17,149 bases of DNA from Promethearchaeota archaeon. Its GTDB lineage: Archaea > Asgardarchaeota > Lokiarchaeia > Sigynarchaeales > SOKP01. Below are positions 1-7,173 of the stretch, in pieces. Location: positions 1 through 17,149 of the forward strand of contig JAGXNR010000053.1 of NCBI GenBank assembly GCA_019894875.1, in the 5' to 3' direction. The notes below the pieces were generated by a model, which searched no databases, was not told the origin of the DNA, and was given only the letters and a program-made list of their open reading frames with translations. The position numbers were made by a program, and so were the translations under genes. Position 1 is the first letter of the stretch; each line of letters opens with the position of its first letter.

Positions 1-142
1 GACTTTAGGTTGTCTAGAGAAATATGAAGAAGAAAATGAGTGTTACAATAAAGCTCTAGAAATTGACCCTGAATATAGAGATTTGAAAATTCTGACTAAA
101 ATAAGGAAACCATTAGAAAAAAAATTAATTAGATTTGTATAA
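1..142 (+). CDS. C-terminal fragment of a TPR-like repeat protein (partial, cut by window start)
   Basis: An open frame enters from the left edge (codons start at base 2) and ends at TAA 140-142, giving 46 residues. The stretch around CYNKALEIDPEYRDLK has the Y..AL.I.P pattern of the second helix of a tetratricopeptide repeat and the start of the next one. TPR proteins are protein-interaction scaffolds. The tail after the repeat is short and basic. Nothing can be said about the missing N-terminus, so the specific function is unknown. The next gene is on the opposite strand, so this one ends convergently with it. Confidence 0.55.
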   Translation, partial: TLGCLEKYEEENECYNKALEIDPEYRDLKILTKIRKPLEKKLIRFV

Positions 143-180
143 GGGTGTTAATACCGATTGCATTTTTATTAAATTACATT

Positions 181-480
181 TTAACCTAGACCAACCATAC
201 TTAAGGCGTCTTTAGCTTCTAAAACTGGATAGACCGTATATTTATAACCCACTATGTCCATATATCCAGAGAATCTTTTAGTGATTGCTTTTAAAGCATC
301 GAAGTATTTACTATCATCTTCAATCTTATAAATTGTGAAAAAAGTATAATCACCAGCCGCAGCGTTAAATACATGCTCAGTTTTTACAAAATCAGGTAAC
401 TCTTCAAGTTCGAGAAACTTTTTTCCAACTTCCATTCCAACATGAGCGGGGAAACTTCCCATGATAACAATATAAGCCAT
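181..480 (-). CDS. 99-residue alpha/beta protein of unknown function, possible dimeric alpha-beta barrel fold
   Basis: I do not recognise a named family. The ATG at 480 is preceded by a strong Shine-Dalgarno (AAGGAGGT, about 489-496 on the plus strand), so the start is secure. The predicted pattern is strand (MAYIVIMGSF), helix (12-25), strand (about 33-39), strand (YTFFTIYKI, about 45-53), helix (57-70) and a final strand (GYKYTVYPV). This beta-alpha-beta-beta-alpha-beta order resembles ferredoxin-like small proteins that dimerise, such as EthD- or AsnC-ligand-like barrels. There is no signal peptide, membrane helix or cysteine cluster, so it is probably cytosolic. The fold assignment is inference from the hydrophobic pattern only. 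Confidence 0.75.
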   Translation of the reverse strand: MAYIVIMGSFPAHVGMEVGKKFLELEELPDFVKTEHVFNAAAGDYTFFTIYKIEDDSKYFDALKAITKRFSGYMDIVGYKYTVYPVLEAKDALSMVGLG

Positions 481-609
481 TAGTTTTACCTCCTTTTATT
501 TTTCATTATTTAACGGATAAAATTATGAATTAGATAATTCTAATTAGATCTCGTTAAGTAGGTTAAGACAATTTTGTATAAAACTTTTACGATAATAAGG
601 TTAATAAGC

Positions 610-723
610 TTATTTATTTCTAAGAATTAATATTTCAATTAGCAGAGCGATTGTCTTGATTAATTTAAATCAAAATAGTAGAATTTTAACTTTTAGAGTA
701 AAAAGCTTTTTCTGCATTTTCAT
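610..723 (-). pseudogene. Short ORF with ribosome site, interrupted by one stop (small basic/hydrophobic peptide)
   Basis: The ATG at 721-723 has a good Shine-Dalgarno a few bases upstream (AGAGGTGATTTTATG on the minus strand). It encodes a 17-residue peptide, MKMQKKLFTLKVKILLF, ending at TGA 670-672. The same frame then stays open for 19 more codons (FKLIKTIALLIEILILRNK) to TAA 610-612. Read through, this would be a roughly 37-residue basic and hydrophobic peptide. It could be a genuine 17-residue small ORF, a membrane peptide gene broken by a point mutation, or chance in AT-rich DNA. The ribosome site is the main reason to list it. Confidence 0.25.
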
Positions 724-783
724 AAAATCACCTCTTTAAAGATTTTTTTTTTAAATTTTTTGATAGTAATTAGATTGGAACAT

Positions 784-1150
784 CTAATACTTCAAATTCT
801 TACTGATTTCGCTTGAAGATTTAACTTCATAATTAAAAATATCAGTTAATCTATATACATTTGTGTTAAAGATTTAAAATTCCTCATTTCGATAATATGA
901 GATTTGGGAGTTAGTAATAAAATCCTCTTCAGGTTGCTCTTCAGGAAAAAGGTTTGAATATCTTAATATATCAATTTAGTCTCTTCTAGCTCTATCGAAA
1001 CTTATTTTTTTTATTCTTAAATCTAAATTCTTCTCGTTTAAGGCTTTATAATTACCCTCATTCACCCTTATATCCAGTGCGTATTTTTTTGAAGATTTAT
1101 CTATGGATTTTTTTATTTATTTCAGTAGTTTTATCGAATGAAATTTTCCA
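784..1150 (-). pseudogene. Decayed coding sequence of unknown family (three long open blocks separated by single stops)
   Basis: One minus-strand frame stays open for 46 codons between stops at 1117-1119 and 976-978, then 33 codons to 874-876, then 29 codons to 784-786, with no frame change. The translation reads like protein rather than noise: for example KKYALDIRVNEGNYKALNEK, ISFDRARRD, LRYSNLFPEEQPEEDF and YRLTDIFNYEVKSSSEIS. In DNA this AT-rich a stop is expected roughly every dozen codons, so three consecutive long blocks in one frame are suggestive. No start codon with a ribosome site is visible, and the part above 1119 may be frameshifted. I do not recognise the family. Chance remains possible. 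Confidence 0.35.
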
Positions 1151-1234
1151 TTAATTATTCATTAAACAGACATTTAAATAATATAATCTGCTAACAAGAT
1201 ACATAAAGCTCTATCAATTTACATTTAAATTAGT

Positions 1235-1247
1235 AAAATATATATAA
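1235..1247 (+). promoter_or_regulatory. TATA box of the hydrogenase operon
   Basis: AAAATATATATAA at 1235-1247 is a strong archaeal TATA-like element. Transcription would start about 25 bases downstream, near 1265-1270, which coincides with the ATG at 1270 and suggests a leaderless or near-leaderless mRNA. This fits the absence of a Shine-Dalgarno before the first gene, whereas the downstream genes have them. Confidence 0.6.
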
Positions 1248-1269
1248 GATAATAAGCAAAGTGCTACGC

Positions 1270-2301
1270 ATGCGCATATTGAAGATGCAATCAAAGTTTC
1301 TTGATAAGTTCCTTGAAACTCTTAACAAGTTTGGAACTTTATATGGACCGATGCTTAATAATAACGTGTTGTCTTTTGATCGGCTTCAAAATATTTCAGA
1401 CCTAGTTGTCACTGATGATCATCCAATGATTCCCCTAAAGAAACTCTTTCATCCGATGCAATTCACAATGATGTATTTCAATGAGAAAGGGTTTACTCCG
1501 AACTATTCCATGATTGAGAAAAGAGTCGTGTTAGGAGTACATCCCTGCGAGATACATGGTCTTTTCATACTTGATGATATTTTAATGCGAGATCCGGTTG
1601 ATCCCTACTATGCAAACTTAAGACAGAACACAGCGATAGTGGGATTTTCCTGTCTTCCTACTGAGAATTCATTGTGTCATTCAACGGATACTGATATTGT
1701 GCAAGAAGGCTTTGACTTGTTCTTTGTTAACCTTGGTGAGTATTATTTAGTTTGGGTTGGTTCGAGCCTGGGTCATGATATGATCTATGAAAGAGAGGAA
1801 TTCTTTGACAAGGATGTTGGTTATGATGATATGCAAAATTATGTGAAATGGCGTGATAAACGAAATAAAATGTTCAAGAAAGGCTTTGAGTTTGATAGAA
1901 TGCCTGATATTATGGAACTCAGCTATGAGAGTGAGGTCTGGAATAAATTCGCTGAGATTTGTTTATCATGTGGTCAATGTACTATGGTCTGCCCAACATG
2001 CAACTGTTACAATGTGACTGACATCTTTGATGTTACGAATGAAACAAAAGGACGCAGAGATAGATACTGGGACAGCTGCATGTTTGCCGATTACAGTTTA
2101 GTAGCAGGAGGACATAACTTCCGAGCCTCCCGTGCAGATAGACTCAGACTTTGGTACGGACACAAACTGAAGACATTTGGAAAAGATTATGGTCGTCCTG
2201 GTTGTGTAGGCTGCGGTCGTTGTGTGGAAACATGTCCGGTCGAAATTAATGTCCTTACGGTCTCTGAGGCTCTAATTACAAAGGAGGTGCCTAAGAAATG
2301 A
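1270..2301 (+). CDS. hydB: Group 3b [NiFe] hydrogenase (sulfhydrogenase type) beta subunit, 4Fe-4S protein
   Basis: This is the electron-transfer subunit that passes electrons between the NiFe half and the flavin subunit of a soluble NADP(H)-linked hydrogenase. It carries two ferredoxin-type clusters: CLSCGQCTMVCPTC near residue 235 and CVGCGRCVETCP near residue 315. Other stretches match the Pyrococcus furiosus HydB family as I remember it: HPCEIHGL, the FSCLP segment, EGFDLFF, and DSC..ADYSLVAGGHNFR between the clusters. Length (343 residues) is near the family norm, with a shorter C-terminal tail. The frame is open back to GTG 1261, but ATG 1270 fits the TATA spacing better; ATG 1285 is a third option. 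The stop overlaps the next start by four bases (ATGA). Confidence 0.92.
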   Translation: MRILKMQSKFLDKFLETLNKFGTLYGPMLNNNVLSFDRLQNISDLVVTDDHPMIPLKKLFHPMQFTMMYFNEKGFTPNYSMIEKRVVLGVHPCEIHGLFILDDILMRDPVDPYYANLRQNTAIVGFSCLPTENSLCHSTDTDIVQEGFDLFFVNLGEYYLVWVGSSLGHDMIYEREEFFDKDVGYDDMQNYVKWRDKRNKMFKKGFEFDRMPDIMELSYESEVWNKFAEICLSCGQCTMVCPTCNCYNVTDIFDVTNETKGRRDRYWDSCMFADYSLVAGGHNFRASRADRLRLWYGHKLKTFGKDYGRPGCVGCGRCVETCPVEINVLTVSEALITKEVPKK

Positions 2302-3146
2302 GTGTGCTTGATCCAGTCGAGAATCCATTCAAACCAAAAGCCGCAAGAATTGTTCGACATTATGATCTTATAAATGACCACAGGTTCTTTCAGATTCGGC
2401 ATATTGACATGAAGAAAGCAATGTCATTCTCCTATAATCCTGGCCAGTTTATCATGCTATCAATACCTGGCGTAGGGGAGTCACCCTTTTCGATTTCATC
2501 CACACCAAGTCGCCCAGGTATTCTTGAGTTGGGTGTTAGAAAAGTCGGAATACTGACTGATGCTCTTTTCCAGAAGAAGGACAATGATGTAGTGTACATC
2601 AGAGGTCCCTATGGAAATGGTTTCAAACTTGAGCAGATGGTTAATAAAGACCTCATCATTGTAGCTGGTGGACTCGGAGTCATTTCGCTTCGTTCAATCC
2701 TGTATTATGTTTTGGACAATCGAGACCAGTTTAAACAAGTATTCTTCTTATATGGTACAAGAACCCCTAATGAGTTCTTGTTCAAGAATGAATTCTTCCA
2801 ACTAAAACAGCGTGAAGACATTGAATGTCTGTATACAGTGGATAAGCCAAATCCAGAGTGGACTGAGAATGTGGGTGTGGTGACAAAGCTCTTAAAGAAT
2901 CTTCCAAAGATAGATCCGCGTGAAACCACTGCTGTTGTAGTGGGACCCCCGGTCATGTACAAGTTTGTGATCGATGAATTCTTGAAACTGAAGATACCCA
3001 AGAACCAGATCCAACTATCACTTGAGAGACGGATGAAATGTGGAATTGGAAAATGTGGACATTGTGCTATTGAACATCTCTATACTTGTATGGATGGACC
3101 AGTATTTACTTACTGGGACACTTTGCATTTCAGGGAGTTGATCTAA
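2298..3146 (+). CDS. hydG: Group 3b [NiFe] hydrogenase (sulfhydrogenase type) gamma subunit, FAD/NAD(P)-binding
   Basis: Flavoprotein subunit that exchanges electrons with NAD(P)H, a ferredoxin-NADP reductase-like module of 282 residues. The FAD-binding segment is GESPFSIS (60-67), followed by the GPYGNGF loop (103-109). The nucleotide-binding glycine motif is AGGLGVISLRS (123-133). VVGPP (214-218) is the late NAD(P) contact region. The C-terminus carries a 2Fe-2S site: CGIGKCGHC with Cys 248, 253, 256 and a fourth Cys at 264. The start ATG overlaps the hydB stop and has a strong Shine-Dalgarno (AAGGAGGTG, 2281-2289), so the two are translationally coupled. Whether NADH or NADPH is preferred cannot be read from the sequence. 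Confidence 0.92.
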   Translation: MSVLDPVENPFKPKAARIVRHYDLINDHRFFQIRHIDMKKAMSFSYNPGQFIMLSIPGVGESPFSISSTPSRPGILELGVRKVGILTDALFQKKDNDVVYIRGPYGNGFKLEQMVNKDLIIVAGGLGVISLRSILYYVLDNRDQFKQVFFLYGTRTPNEFLFKNEFFQLKQREDIECLYTVDKPNPEWTENVGVVTKLLKNLPKIDPRETTAVVVGPPVMYKFVIDEFLKLKIPKNQIQLSLERRMKCGIGKCGHCAIEHLYTCMDGPVFTYWDTLHFRELI

Positions 3147-3147
3147 A

Positions 3148-3942
3148 ATGGAGAATGTTAGTAAAACCGAAACGCCTTCAGTAAAGAAGAAAATTGGTAT
3201 CTATGGCTTCACAGGTTGTGCAGGAGATCAGCTTCTCATTATCCATACCGAGGATGAGATTCTCAATTTGTTTAATTCAGTAGACTTACGTTCCTTCGTG
3301 ATGGCTTCGAGTAATCCAATTGAAGAGGAACTCGATATTGCTTTCATCGAAGGTAGTATCAGTACGGAAGAGGAGAGAGAACATATTCTCAATATAAGGA
3401 AGAGAGCAAAAATTCTAGTAGCAATAGGTAATTGTGCTGTAAGTGGCGGACCGCAAGCAATGTGCACCGGAGATGGCAGATTTGAGGAACGATTGAAAAA
3501 AGTATATGGGGATGCCAAGTTTTTGACAGATCCTATAGAATCTAAACCTGTAGATGCGTTTGTTGAGGTAGATTACTATCTCCCTGGCTGTCCAATCAGT
3601 GCACCACAGACTTTCGCTCTAATCTCAAGGCTTATACATGGAGTGATGCCGGAACCCTACCCCCACCCAGTGTGTCATGAGTGTAAACTCAGTGAGAACC
3701 GATGCCTTCTGCTTGACAAGATCGAATGCTTAGGCCCATTGACCGCGGGTGGATGTGGTTCCGCTTGCCCCAATCATAGGCTCCCGTGCGTGGGTTGCTG
3801 GGGACCAAATGAGGATGGTAACTTTGACTACCACCTTGAATTTCTAGAAAGTTTTGGAAAAACTAGAGAGGAAATATTGAGATTAATCAGAGGATATGGG
3901 GGGCATAAAATCCTCAAATTCATTGAAAAGGGAGGAAAATAA
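3148..3942 (+). CDS. hydD: Group 3b [NiFe] hydrogenase (sulfhydrogenase type) delta (small) subunit
   Basis: Small subunit carrying three iron-sulfur clusters that wire the NiFe site to HydB. Proximal-cluster ligands are expected from a C-x-x-C near residue 24 plus C96 (GNCAVSGG) and C148 (PGCP). Medial and distal ligands lie in the cysteine-rich C-terminal half: C176, C179, C186, C194, C203, C207, C214, C217. Motifs DIAFIEGSIS and PGCPISAP are typical of the family. The N-terminal motif reads TGCAGDQ, so the second cysteine of the usual C-x-x-C is replaced by Asp27. There is no Tat signal, as expected for a cytosolic enzyme. It starts one base after hydG, with AGGGAG as ribosome site. Confidence 0.92.
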   Translation: MENVSKTETPSVKKKIGIYGFTGCAGDQLLIIHTEDEILNLFNSVDLRSFVMASSNPIEEELDIAFIEGSISTEEEREHILNIRKRAKILVAIGNCAVSGGPQAMCTGDGRFEERLKKVYGDAKFLTDPIESKPVDAFVEVDYYLPGCPISAPQTFALISRLIHGVMPEPYPHPVCHECKLSENRCLLLDKIECLGPLTAGGCGSACPNHRLPCVGCWGPNEDGNFDYHLEFLESFGKTREEILRLIRGYGGHKILKFIEKGGK

Positions 3943-3943
3943 T

Positions 3944-5236
3944 ATGACAAAGAAGAAAGAGATCAGAATAGAAACATTAGCCAGAGTCGAGGGGCATGGT
4001 GGTATCAAGGTAGAGATTGAAGGCAATAAAATCAGCAATGTCGAAGTCCGGATTCTCGAGGGACCAAGACTCTTCGAAACTCTTGTTGTTGGGAGAACCC
4101 CTCAGGAAGACCTCAGCATTGTGCCTCGAATCTGCGCCATCTGCAATCTCTCTCACAAGTATGCAGCTCTCCGAGGTCTGGAGAAAGCTTTAGGTGTTGA
4201 GGTTGATTCAACAACTAAATTGTATCGTAAACTTATGCTTCTTGGTGAGATAATTGAAAGTCACAGCTTACATCTATACTTCCTTGCACTACCAGACTTC
4301 TTAGGCTATGATAATGCTTTTGCAATGACCGATAAGTATGATGGCACTGTTTTAAAGGCTTTACAGCTCAAGAAATTTGGAAATAAGATTATGCGGATGA
4401 TTGGGGGACGCATGATGCACGGTGAAAACCCGATCATTGGAGGATTCGGGAAACTACCAACGAAGGGAGAACTTACCAAAATAAAAAAGAAGGCTTTGGA
4501 GTTACTTCCGTTTACTATTGAAACGATCGACCTTCTTGCAGGTTTTGAAGTTCCCGATCATATGGAGAGAAAAACACAATTCCTCTGCTGTAAACCTCCT
4601 CATGACAAATATGATTATCATGGTGACATGTTTATCACATCTGACGGTGAGGAGCACCCCGTTGAAGACTATAAGTCAGTAATCAAAGAACGAGTTGTAG
4701 GTCATAGCTTTGCTAAACGAGGACAATATAAAGATAAGCCTTTTACCGTCGGGGCCCTTGCAAGGATCCTCCTACTAGGTAATAGACTCAAGGGCAAGGC
4801 AAAGGAGGCTCATGACAAAATCGTCAATCAGAGATGGCATCAAAATCCCATCTTCAATAATCATGCTCAAGCAATAGAGCTAGTCCATTCACTGGAATAT
4901 ATTCTAGAAATTGTGGATGAACTCCTCACCAGTACCAAATCGAAAGTTGCCAAAACTACTCGAGATACAGGTTTTGGGACAGGAGCGATTGAGGCACCTC
5001 GCGGAACATTGATTCATCATTATGAGGTCAAAGATGGTTTAATCTCCGCAGCCGACATCATAACACCAACCGTTATGTTCCTCGATGATATTGAGGAGTT
5101 CATTCGAACGAGTGGTAATACACTTCTGGCAAAGGACAAGATAGACAAGATTGAGCTGGAGTTTGAAAAGATAGCACGCGCCTATGATCCGTGCATCAGT
5201 TGCAGCGCCCACTTAGTGGAAGTCGTGTACAAGTAG
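3944..5236 (+). CDS. hydA: Group 3b [NiFe] hydrogenase (sulfhydrogenase type) alpha (large) catalytic subunit
   Basis: Catalytic subunit that binds the NiFe(CN)2CO centre; the complex interconverts H2 and NADP+ with NADPH and, in Pyrococcus, can also reduce sulfur or polysulfide. Both nickel motifs are intact: RICAIC (Cys64, Cys67, then His71) and DPCISCSAH (Cys417, Cys420, His423). Seven residues follow His423, so a maturation protease should trim the tail. ARVEGHGG, EGPRLFE, HSFAKRGQYK and EAPRGTL are typical segments. The frame extends upstream to 3896, but ATG 3944 gives the family N-terminus and has an ideal Shine-Dalgarno (GGGAGGAAAATAATATG). Length is 430 residues. No maturation (hyp) gene is visible in the window. 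Confidence 0.95.
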   Translation: MTKKKEIRIETLARVEGHGGIKVEIEGNKISNVEVRILEGPRLFETLVVGRTPQEDLSIVPRICAICNLSHKYAALRGLEKALGVEVDSTTKLYRKLMLLGEIIESHSLHLYFLALPDFLGYDNAFAMTDKYDGTVLKALQLKKFGNKIMRMIGGRMMHGENPIIGGFGKLPTKGELTKIKKKALELLPFTIETIDLLAGFEVPDHMERKTQFLCCKPPHDKYDYHGDMFITSDGEEHPVEDYKSVIKERVVGHSFAKRGQYKDKPFTVGALARILLLGNRLKGKAKEAHDKIVNQRWHQNPIFNNHAQAIELVHSLEYILEIVDELLTSTKSKVAKTTRDTGFGTGAIEAPRGTLIHHYEVKDGLISAADIITPTVMFLDDIEEFIRTSGNTLLAKDKIDKIELEFEKIARAYDPCISCSAHLVEVVYK

Positions 5237-5257
5237 ATTTTAATATTGAATTAAAAT
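5237..5257 (+). terminator. AT hairpin right after the hydA stop
   Basis: ATTTTAAT (5237-5244), loop ATTGA, then the perfect complement ATTAAAAT (5250-5257) begins on the base after the stop codon. All pairs are A-T, so the stem is weak. It sits in the convergent gap between the hydrogenase operon and the minus-strand amidohydrolase gene and may help end transcription. Chance is possible in AT-rich DNA. Confidence 0.35.
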
Positions 5258-5291
5258 TTCAGTCATAAAATTAAGAATTTTTAAGAAATTG

Positions 5292-6089
5292 TTAGAAAAA
5301 TTTAACAATAATTTGATTAATTAACCTACGTATAATACTTCTAATTTCGGTGAAAGAGTTATTTTTCTCCCCTGTATCCTCGTTCATGTAGAGATCGCGA
5401 TTTATCTCAATCATTATAGATTTTACCCGTCTTTCTTGGTGAAGGAATGTTAATGGCACATAACAACCCGGGAAAGGTTTATTGATCTCAGTCGTGAGAT
5501 TAATTCCTTCAAAAAAATTCTGAATTAATTGGACTAAATCTTCAGGAGTATGATAAGGATCTGTGCCAATACAAATTTGCGGTCTTTTATTATCCTGAGA
5601 GTTTTCATAGGGCAGTGGGATAGCTGGAAATGAATGTGCATCGATGATAAGGCATTCACCGAATTTGACTAATAATTCTTGGACTTCTTTTGCTATTGCT
5701 TTATGATATGGATCATATATATTTTGTAATAGCAGATTTCGCTCTTTTTCACTAATTTCTCTTAACTTCCTACCGTTTGAGTCTTTTATATAAATAACTC
5801 CCATGCCCTGTTTTGCCATTTCTTCCTTATTATCATTTCGAAACCTTTCTGGATCCAACACTAATCTACTGTAATTATACATTACTGAAATCCCTCCTAA
5901 TTCAGCAACACATGAAAATATTTCATCAGTATATAAGTCAGTCATTCTCAACAATTCGTTTTGAAGATCATTGTCGCTCAACAAAAATTTGGCTTTCATT
6001 TCTGGGGGTATATAAGTAGAGCTATGGGGGATGTGAACTAAGAGTGGGATGCTAACCCTATGTTTTTTTATCTCAAATTGATTAATCAT
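5292..6089 (-). CDS. N-formylglutamate amidohydrolase-like protein
   Basis: Member of the N-formylglutamate amidohydrolase family (HutG-type, PF05013), a metal-dependent amidase fold related to zinc carboxypeptidases. The enzyme class hydrolyses N-formyl-L-glutamate to glutamate and formate in one form of histidine degradation. Motifs seen: HIPHSS (19-24), SRLVLDPERF (74-83), DAHSFP (150-155), IGTDP (174-178) and IEINRDLYM (227-235); the His and acidic residues in these are the likely metal and substrate contacts. Length (265) fits. ATG 6089 has GGAGAG upstream. No other histidine-degradation genes are nearby, and many distant members of this family have unproven substrates, so the exact reaction is uncertain. 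Confidence 0.85.
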   Translation of the reverse strand: MINQFEIKKHRVSIPLLVHIPHSSTYIPPEMKAKFLLSDNDLQNELLRMTDLYTDEIFSCVAELGGISVMYNYSRLVLDPERFRNDNKEEMAKQGMGVIYIKDSNGRKLREISEKERNLLLQNIYDPYHKAIAKEVQELLVKFGECLIIDAHSFPAIPLPYENSQDNKRPQICIGTDPYHTPEDLVQLIQNFFEGINLTTEINKPFPGCYVPLTFLHQERRVKSIMIEINRDLYMNEDTGEKNNSFTEIRSIIRRLINQIIVKFF

Positions 6090-6213
6090 AAAAACAATTA
6101 TCTCTCCAATTTATAATCATATTGCCACAAGAAATGGACTACTGAAATTCTATATTATTCTATCATCAATTTCCCATTATAAAACAAATTAATAACAAAT
6201 TAAAATTAATTTC

Positions 6214-6627
6214 TTAAAACCTTTTATCTAATTCTATTCCGCAATTAGGACAATGTTTTTTTAATATATTCTTTTCTATATATCTATTCAATTCCTCTTC
6301 TAGATTGGTATAAATATCTTTTAACATAATATCTTCTACTGAGATTAACTTTAACTTCCCCTTTCGATAAAGCCTAAGTTTTTCTTCTTTTCTTTTCATG
6401 TAATCTTTCCCATGATACCCCCAATATTCGATATAAATCTCATTTTTTGGAAGATACCAATCATATTTAATCGGCATACCCCGTACTCTTATCGTATTCT
6501 CGTATTCATGTTCGATACCAAGACGATGGAGATGATTATCAATTATTAATTCCCCTTTCGATCTTACAACATGACCATCCAAACACTTGAAACTAGTCGC
6601 TATTTTAGGAATATTTTTTTTTAACAA
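6214..6627 (-). CDS. Small PD-(D/E)XK-like nuclease domain protein with C-terminal CxxC
   Basis: The 137-residue product has the layout of short restriction-endonuclease-fold proteins: S-K-G-E26 in the first helix, a conserved L..LGIEHEYE segment, then YDWYLP (Asp56) and EIYIEYWG (Glu67) as the metal-binding strand, and a later helix with R-x-x-x-E-x-K83-x-x-x-Y. These correspond to the E...D...E-x-x-G pattern of DUF559/VSR-like and helicase-associated nucleases. The C-terminus has CPNCGIELD, half of a zinc ribbon. The only available start in this frame is TTG at 6625-6627, just after an in-frame TAA, with no clear ribosome site. The true N-terminus may come from the overlapping upstream frame (6605-6721). 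Nuclease activity is inferred. Confidence 0.7.
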   Translation of the reverse strand: MLKKNIPKIATSFKCLDGHVVRSKGELIIDNHLHRLGIEHEYENTIRVRGMPIKYDWYLPKNEIYIEYWGYHGKDYMKRKEEKLRLYRKGKLKLISVEDIMLKDIYTNLEEELNRYIEKNILKKHCPNCGIELDKRF

Positions 6628-6721
6628 TCTTTAAAATCTTTCTTATAATCCAGTACGCAATTACAAAACAGACAACAAAAATTATACCTCCCATTATAAA
6701 GAATATGGTATTCAAGCTCAA
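6605..6721 (-). CDS. Short membrane-helix ORF overlapping the nuclease 5' end; possible true N-terminus of it
   Basis: From TTG 6721 (or ATG 6694) to TAA 6605-6607, 38 residues. The product is a textbook single membrane span (FFIMGGIIFVVCFVIAYW) followed by a basic tail (RKILKIVKKK). It overlaps the nuclease start by 23 bases and ends after a run of nine A. Removing one A from that run would join it in frame to the nuclease at NIPKIAT, giving a membrane-anchored nuclease of about 165 residues. It could therefore be the displaced N-terminus of that gene (frameshift, sequencing error or programmed slippage) or a separate small membrane protein. Confidence 0.45.
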   Translation of the reverse strand: MSLNTIFFIMGGIIFVVCFVIAYWIIRKILKIVKKKYS

Positions 6722-6958
6722 CTTTGTTCACTTGTTTAGTTTAAGGATTTTTCTTAATTATAATAGGATTCAATTTATATAAATATAGTTATCATTTAAT
6801 TGATTAAAGTATTAAGAGACTGAGATATTACTAGCTAAGTGTGCGGATTGCTATTAATATCTAATCTTAAAATATCCTCAATTATTTCATTGGGGCAAGA
6901 AAAATGTTCAAACTATTAATTTATGAAAATTTTTATTTAATTTCGAGATCATTTAAAG

Positions 6959-6967
6959 TTTAAATAG
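6959..6967 (+). promoter_or_regulatory. Possible TATA box of the corrinoid/methyltransferase operon
   Basis: TTTAAATAG at 6959-6967 is TATA-like and would place a transcription start near 6988, about 27 bases before the ATG at 7015. The surrounding 6722-7014 stretch (about 290 bases) contains no other gene I can support. Confidence 0.35.
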
Positions 6968-7014
6968 TTTAAGATTCAATACTCTAATTGCATAGAATAT
7001 TAAAGGTGTAAAAA

Positions 7015-7173
7015 ATGGAAGAATTTTCTAATAAACCTAAGTATGTTGATGAAGATGAAATGAATGAAGCTATTGGTCGTGTGCTCTGGGGTAAAAACGG
7101 TAAAAAATTCTCAATGCGTCGGCTCATTTTTGCTTTTATGAAAAAAAAATTAGGAGGTAAGAAAAAGAAATGA
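7015..7173 (+). CDS. 52-residue basic small protein, first gene of the corrinoid methyltransferase operon
   Basis: ATG 7015 is preceded by AAAGGTG; the frame ends at TGA 7171-7173, overlapping the next start by four bases (ATGA). The product begins acidic (MEEFSNKPKYVDEDEMNEA), then has a short hydrophobic turn (IGRVLWG), and ends very basic (MRRLIFAFMKKKLGGKKKK). The ribosome site of the corrinoid gene lies inside its last codons. I do not recognise it. The coupling to the corrinoid protein, the ribosome site and the non-random composition argue that it is translated. It might bind a partner or nucleic acid through the lysine tail, or be a leader whose translation sets expression of the operon; both are guesses. 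Confidence 0.6.
   Translation: MEEFSNKPKYVDEDEMNEAIGRVLWGKNGKKFSMRRLIFAFMKKKLGGKKKK

Larger units (their letters stand above)
481..1269. other. Long AT-rich spacer (about 790 bases) between the divergent 99-residue gene and hyd operon
   Basis: No intact gene longer than a few dozen codons is present. It holds the 5' leader of the minus-strand gene, the interrupted small ORF at 610-723, the apparently decayed minus-strand coding sequence at 784-1150 and the hydrogenase promoter at its right end. I see no tRNA-like cloverleaf, CRISPR-like array or long repeat in it. Confidence 0.5.

Noticed and set aside
2187..2402. 71-codon minus-strand frame across the hydB/hydG junction
   Set aside because: Antisense shadow of two well-identified genes, no family features.
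2705..3001. 98-codon minus-strand frame inside hydG, and a similar one at 3228-3518 inside hydD
   Set aside because: Both are antisense to clear hydrogenase subunits with intact motifs; serine-rich translations typical of shadows.
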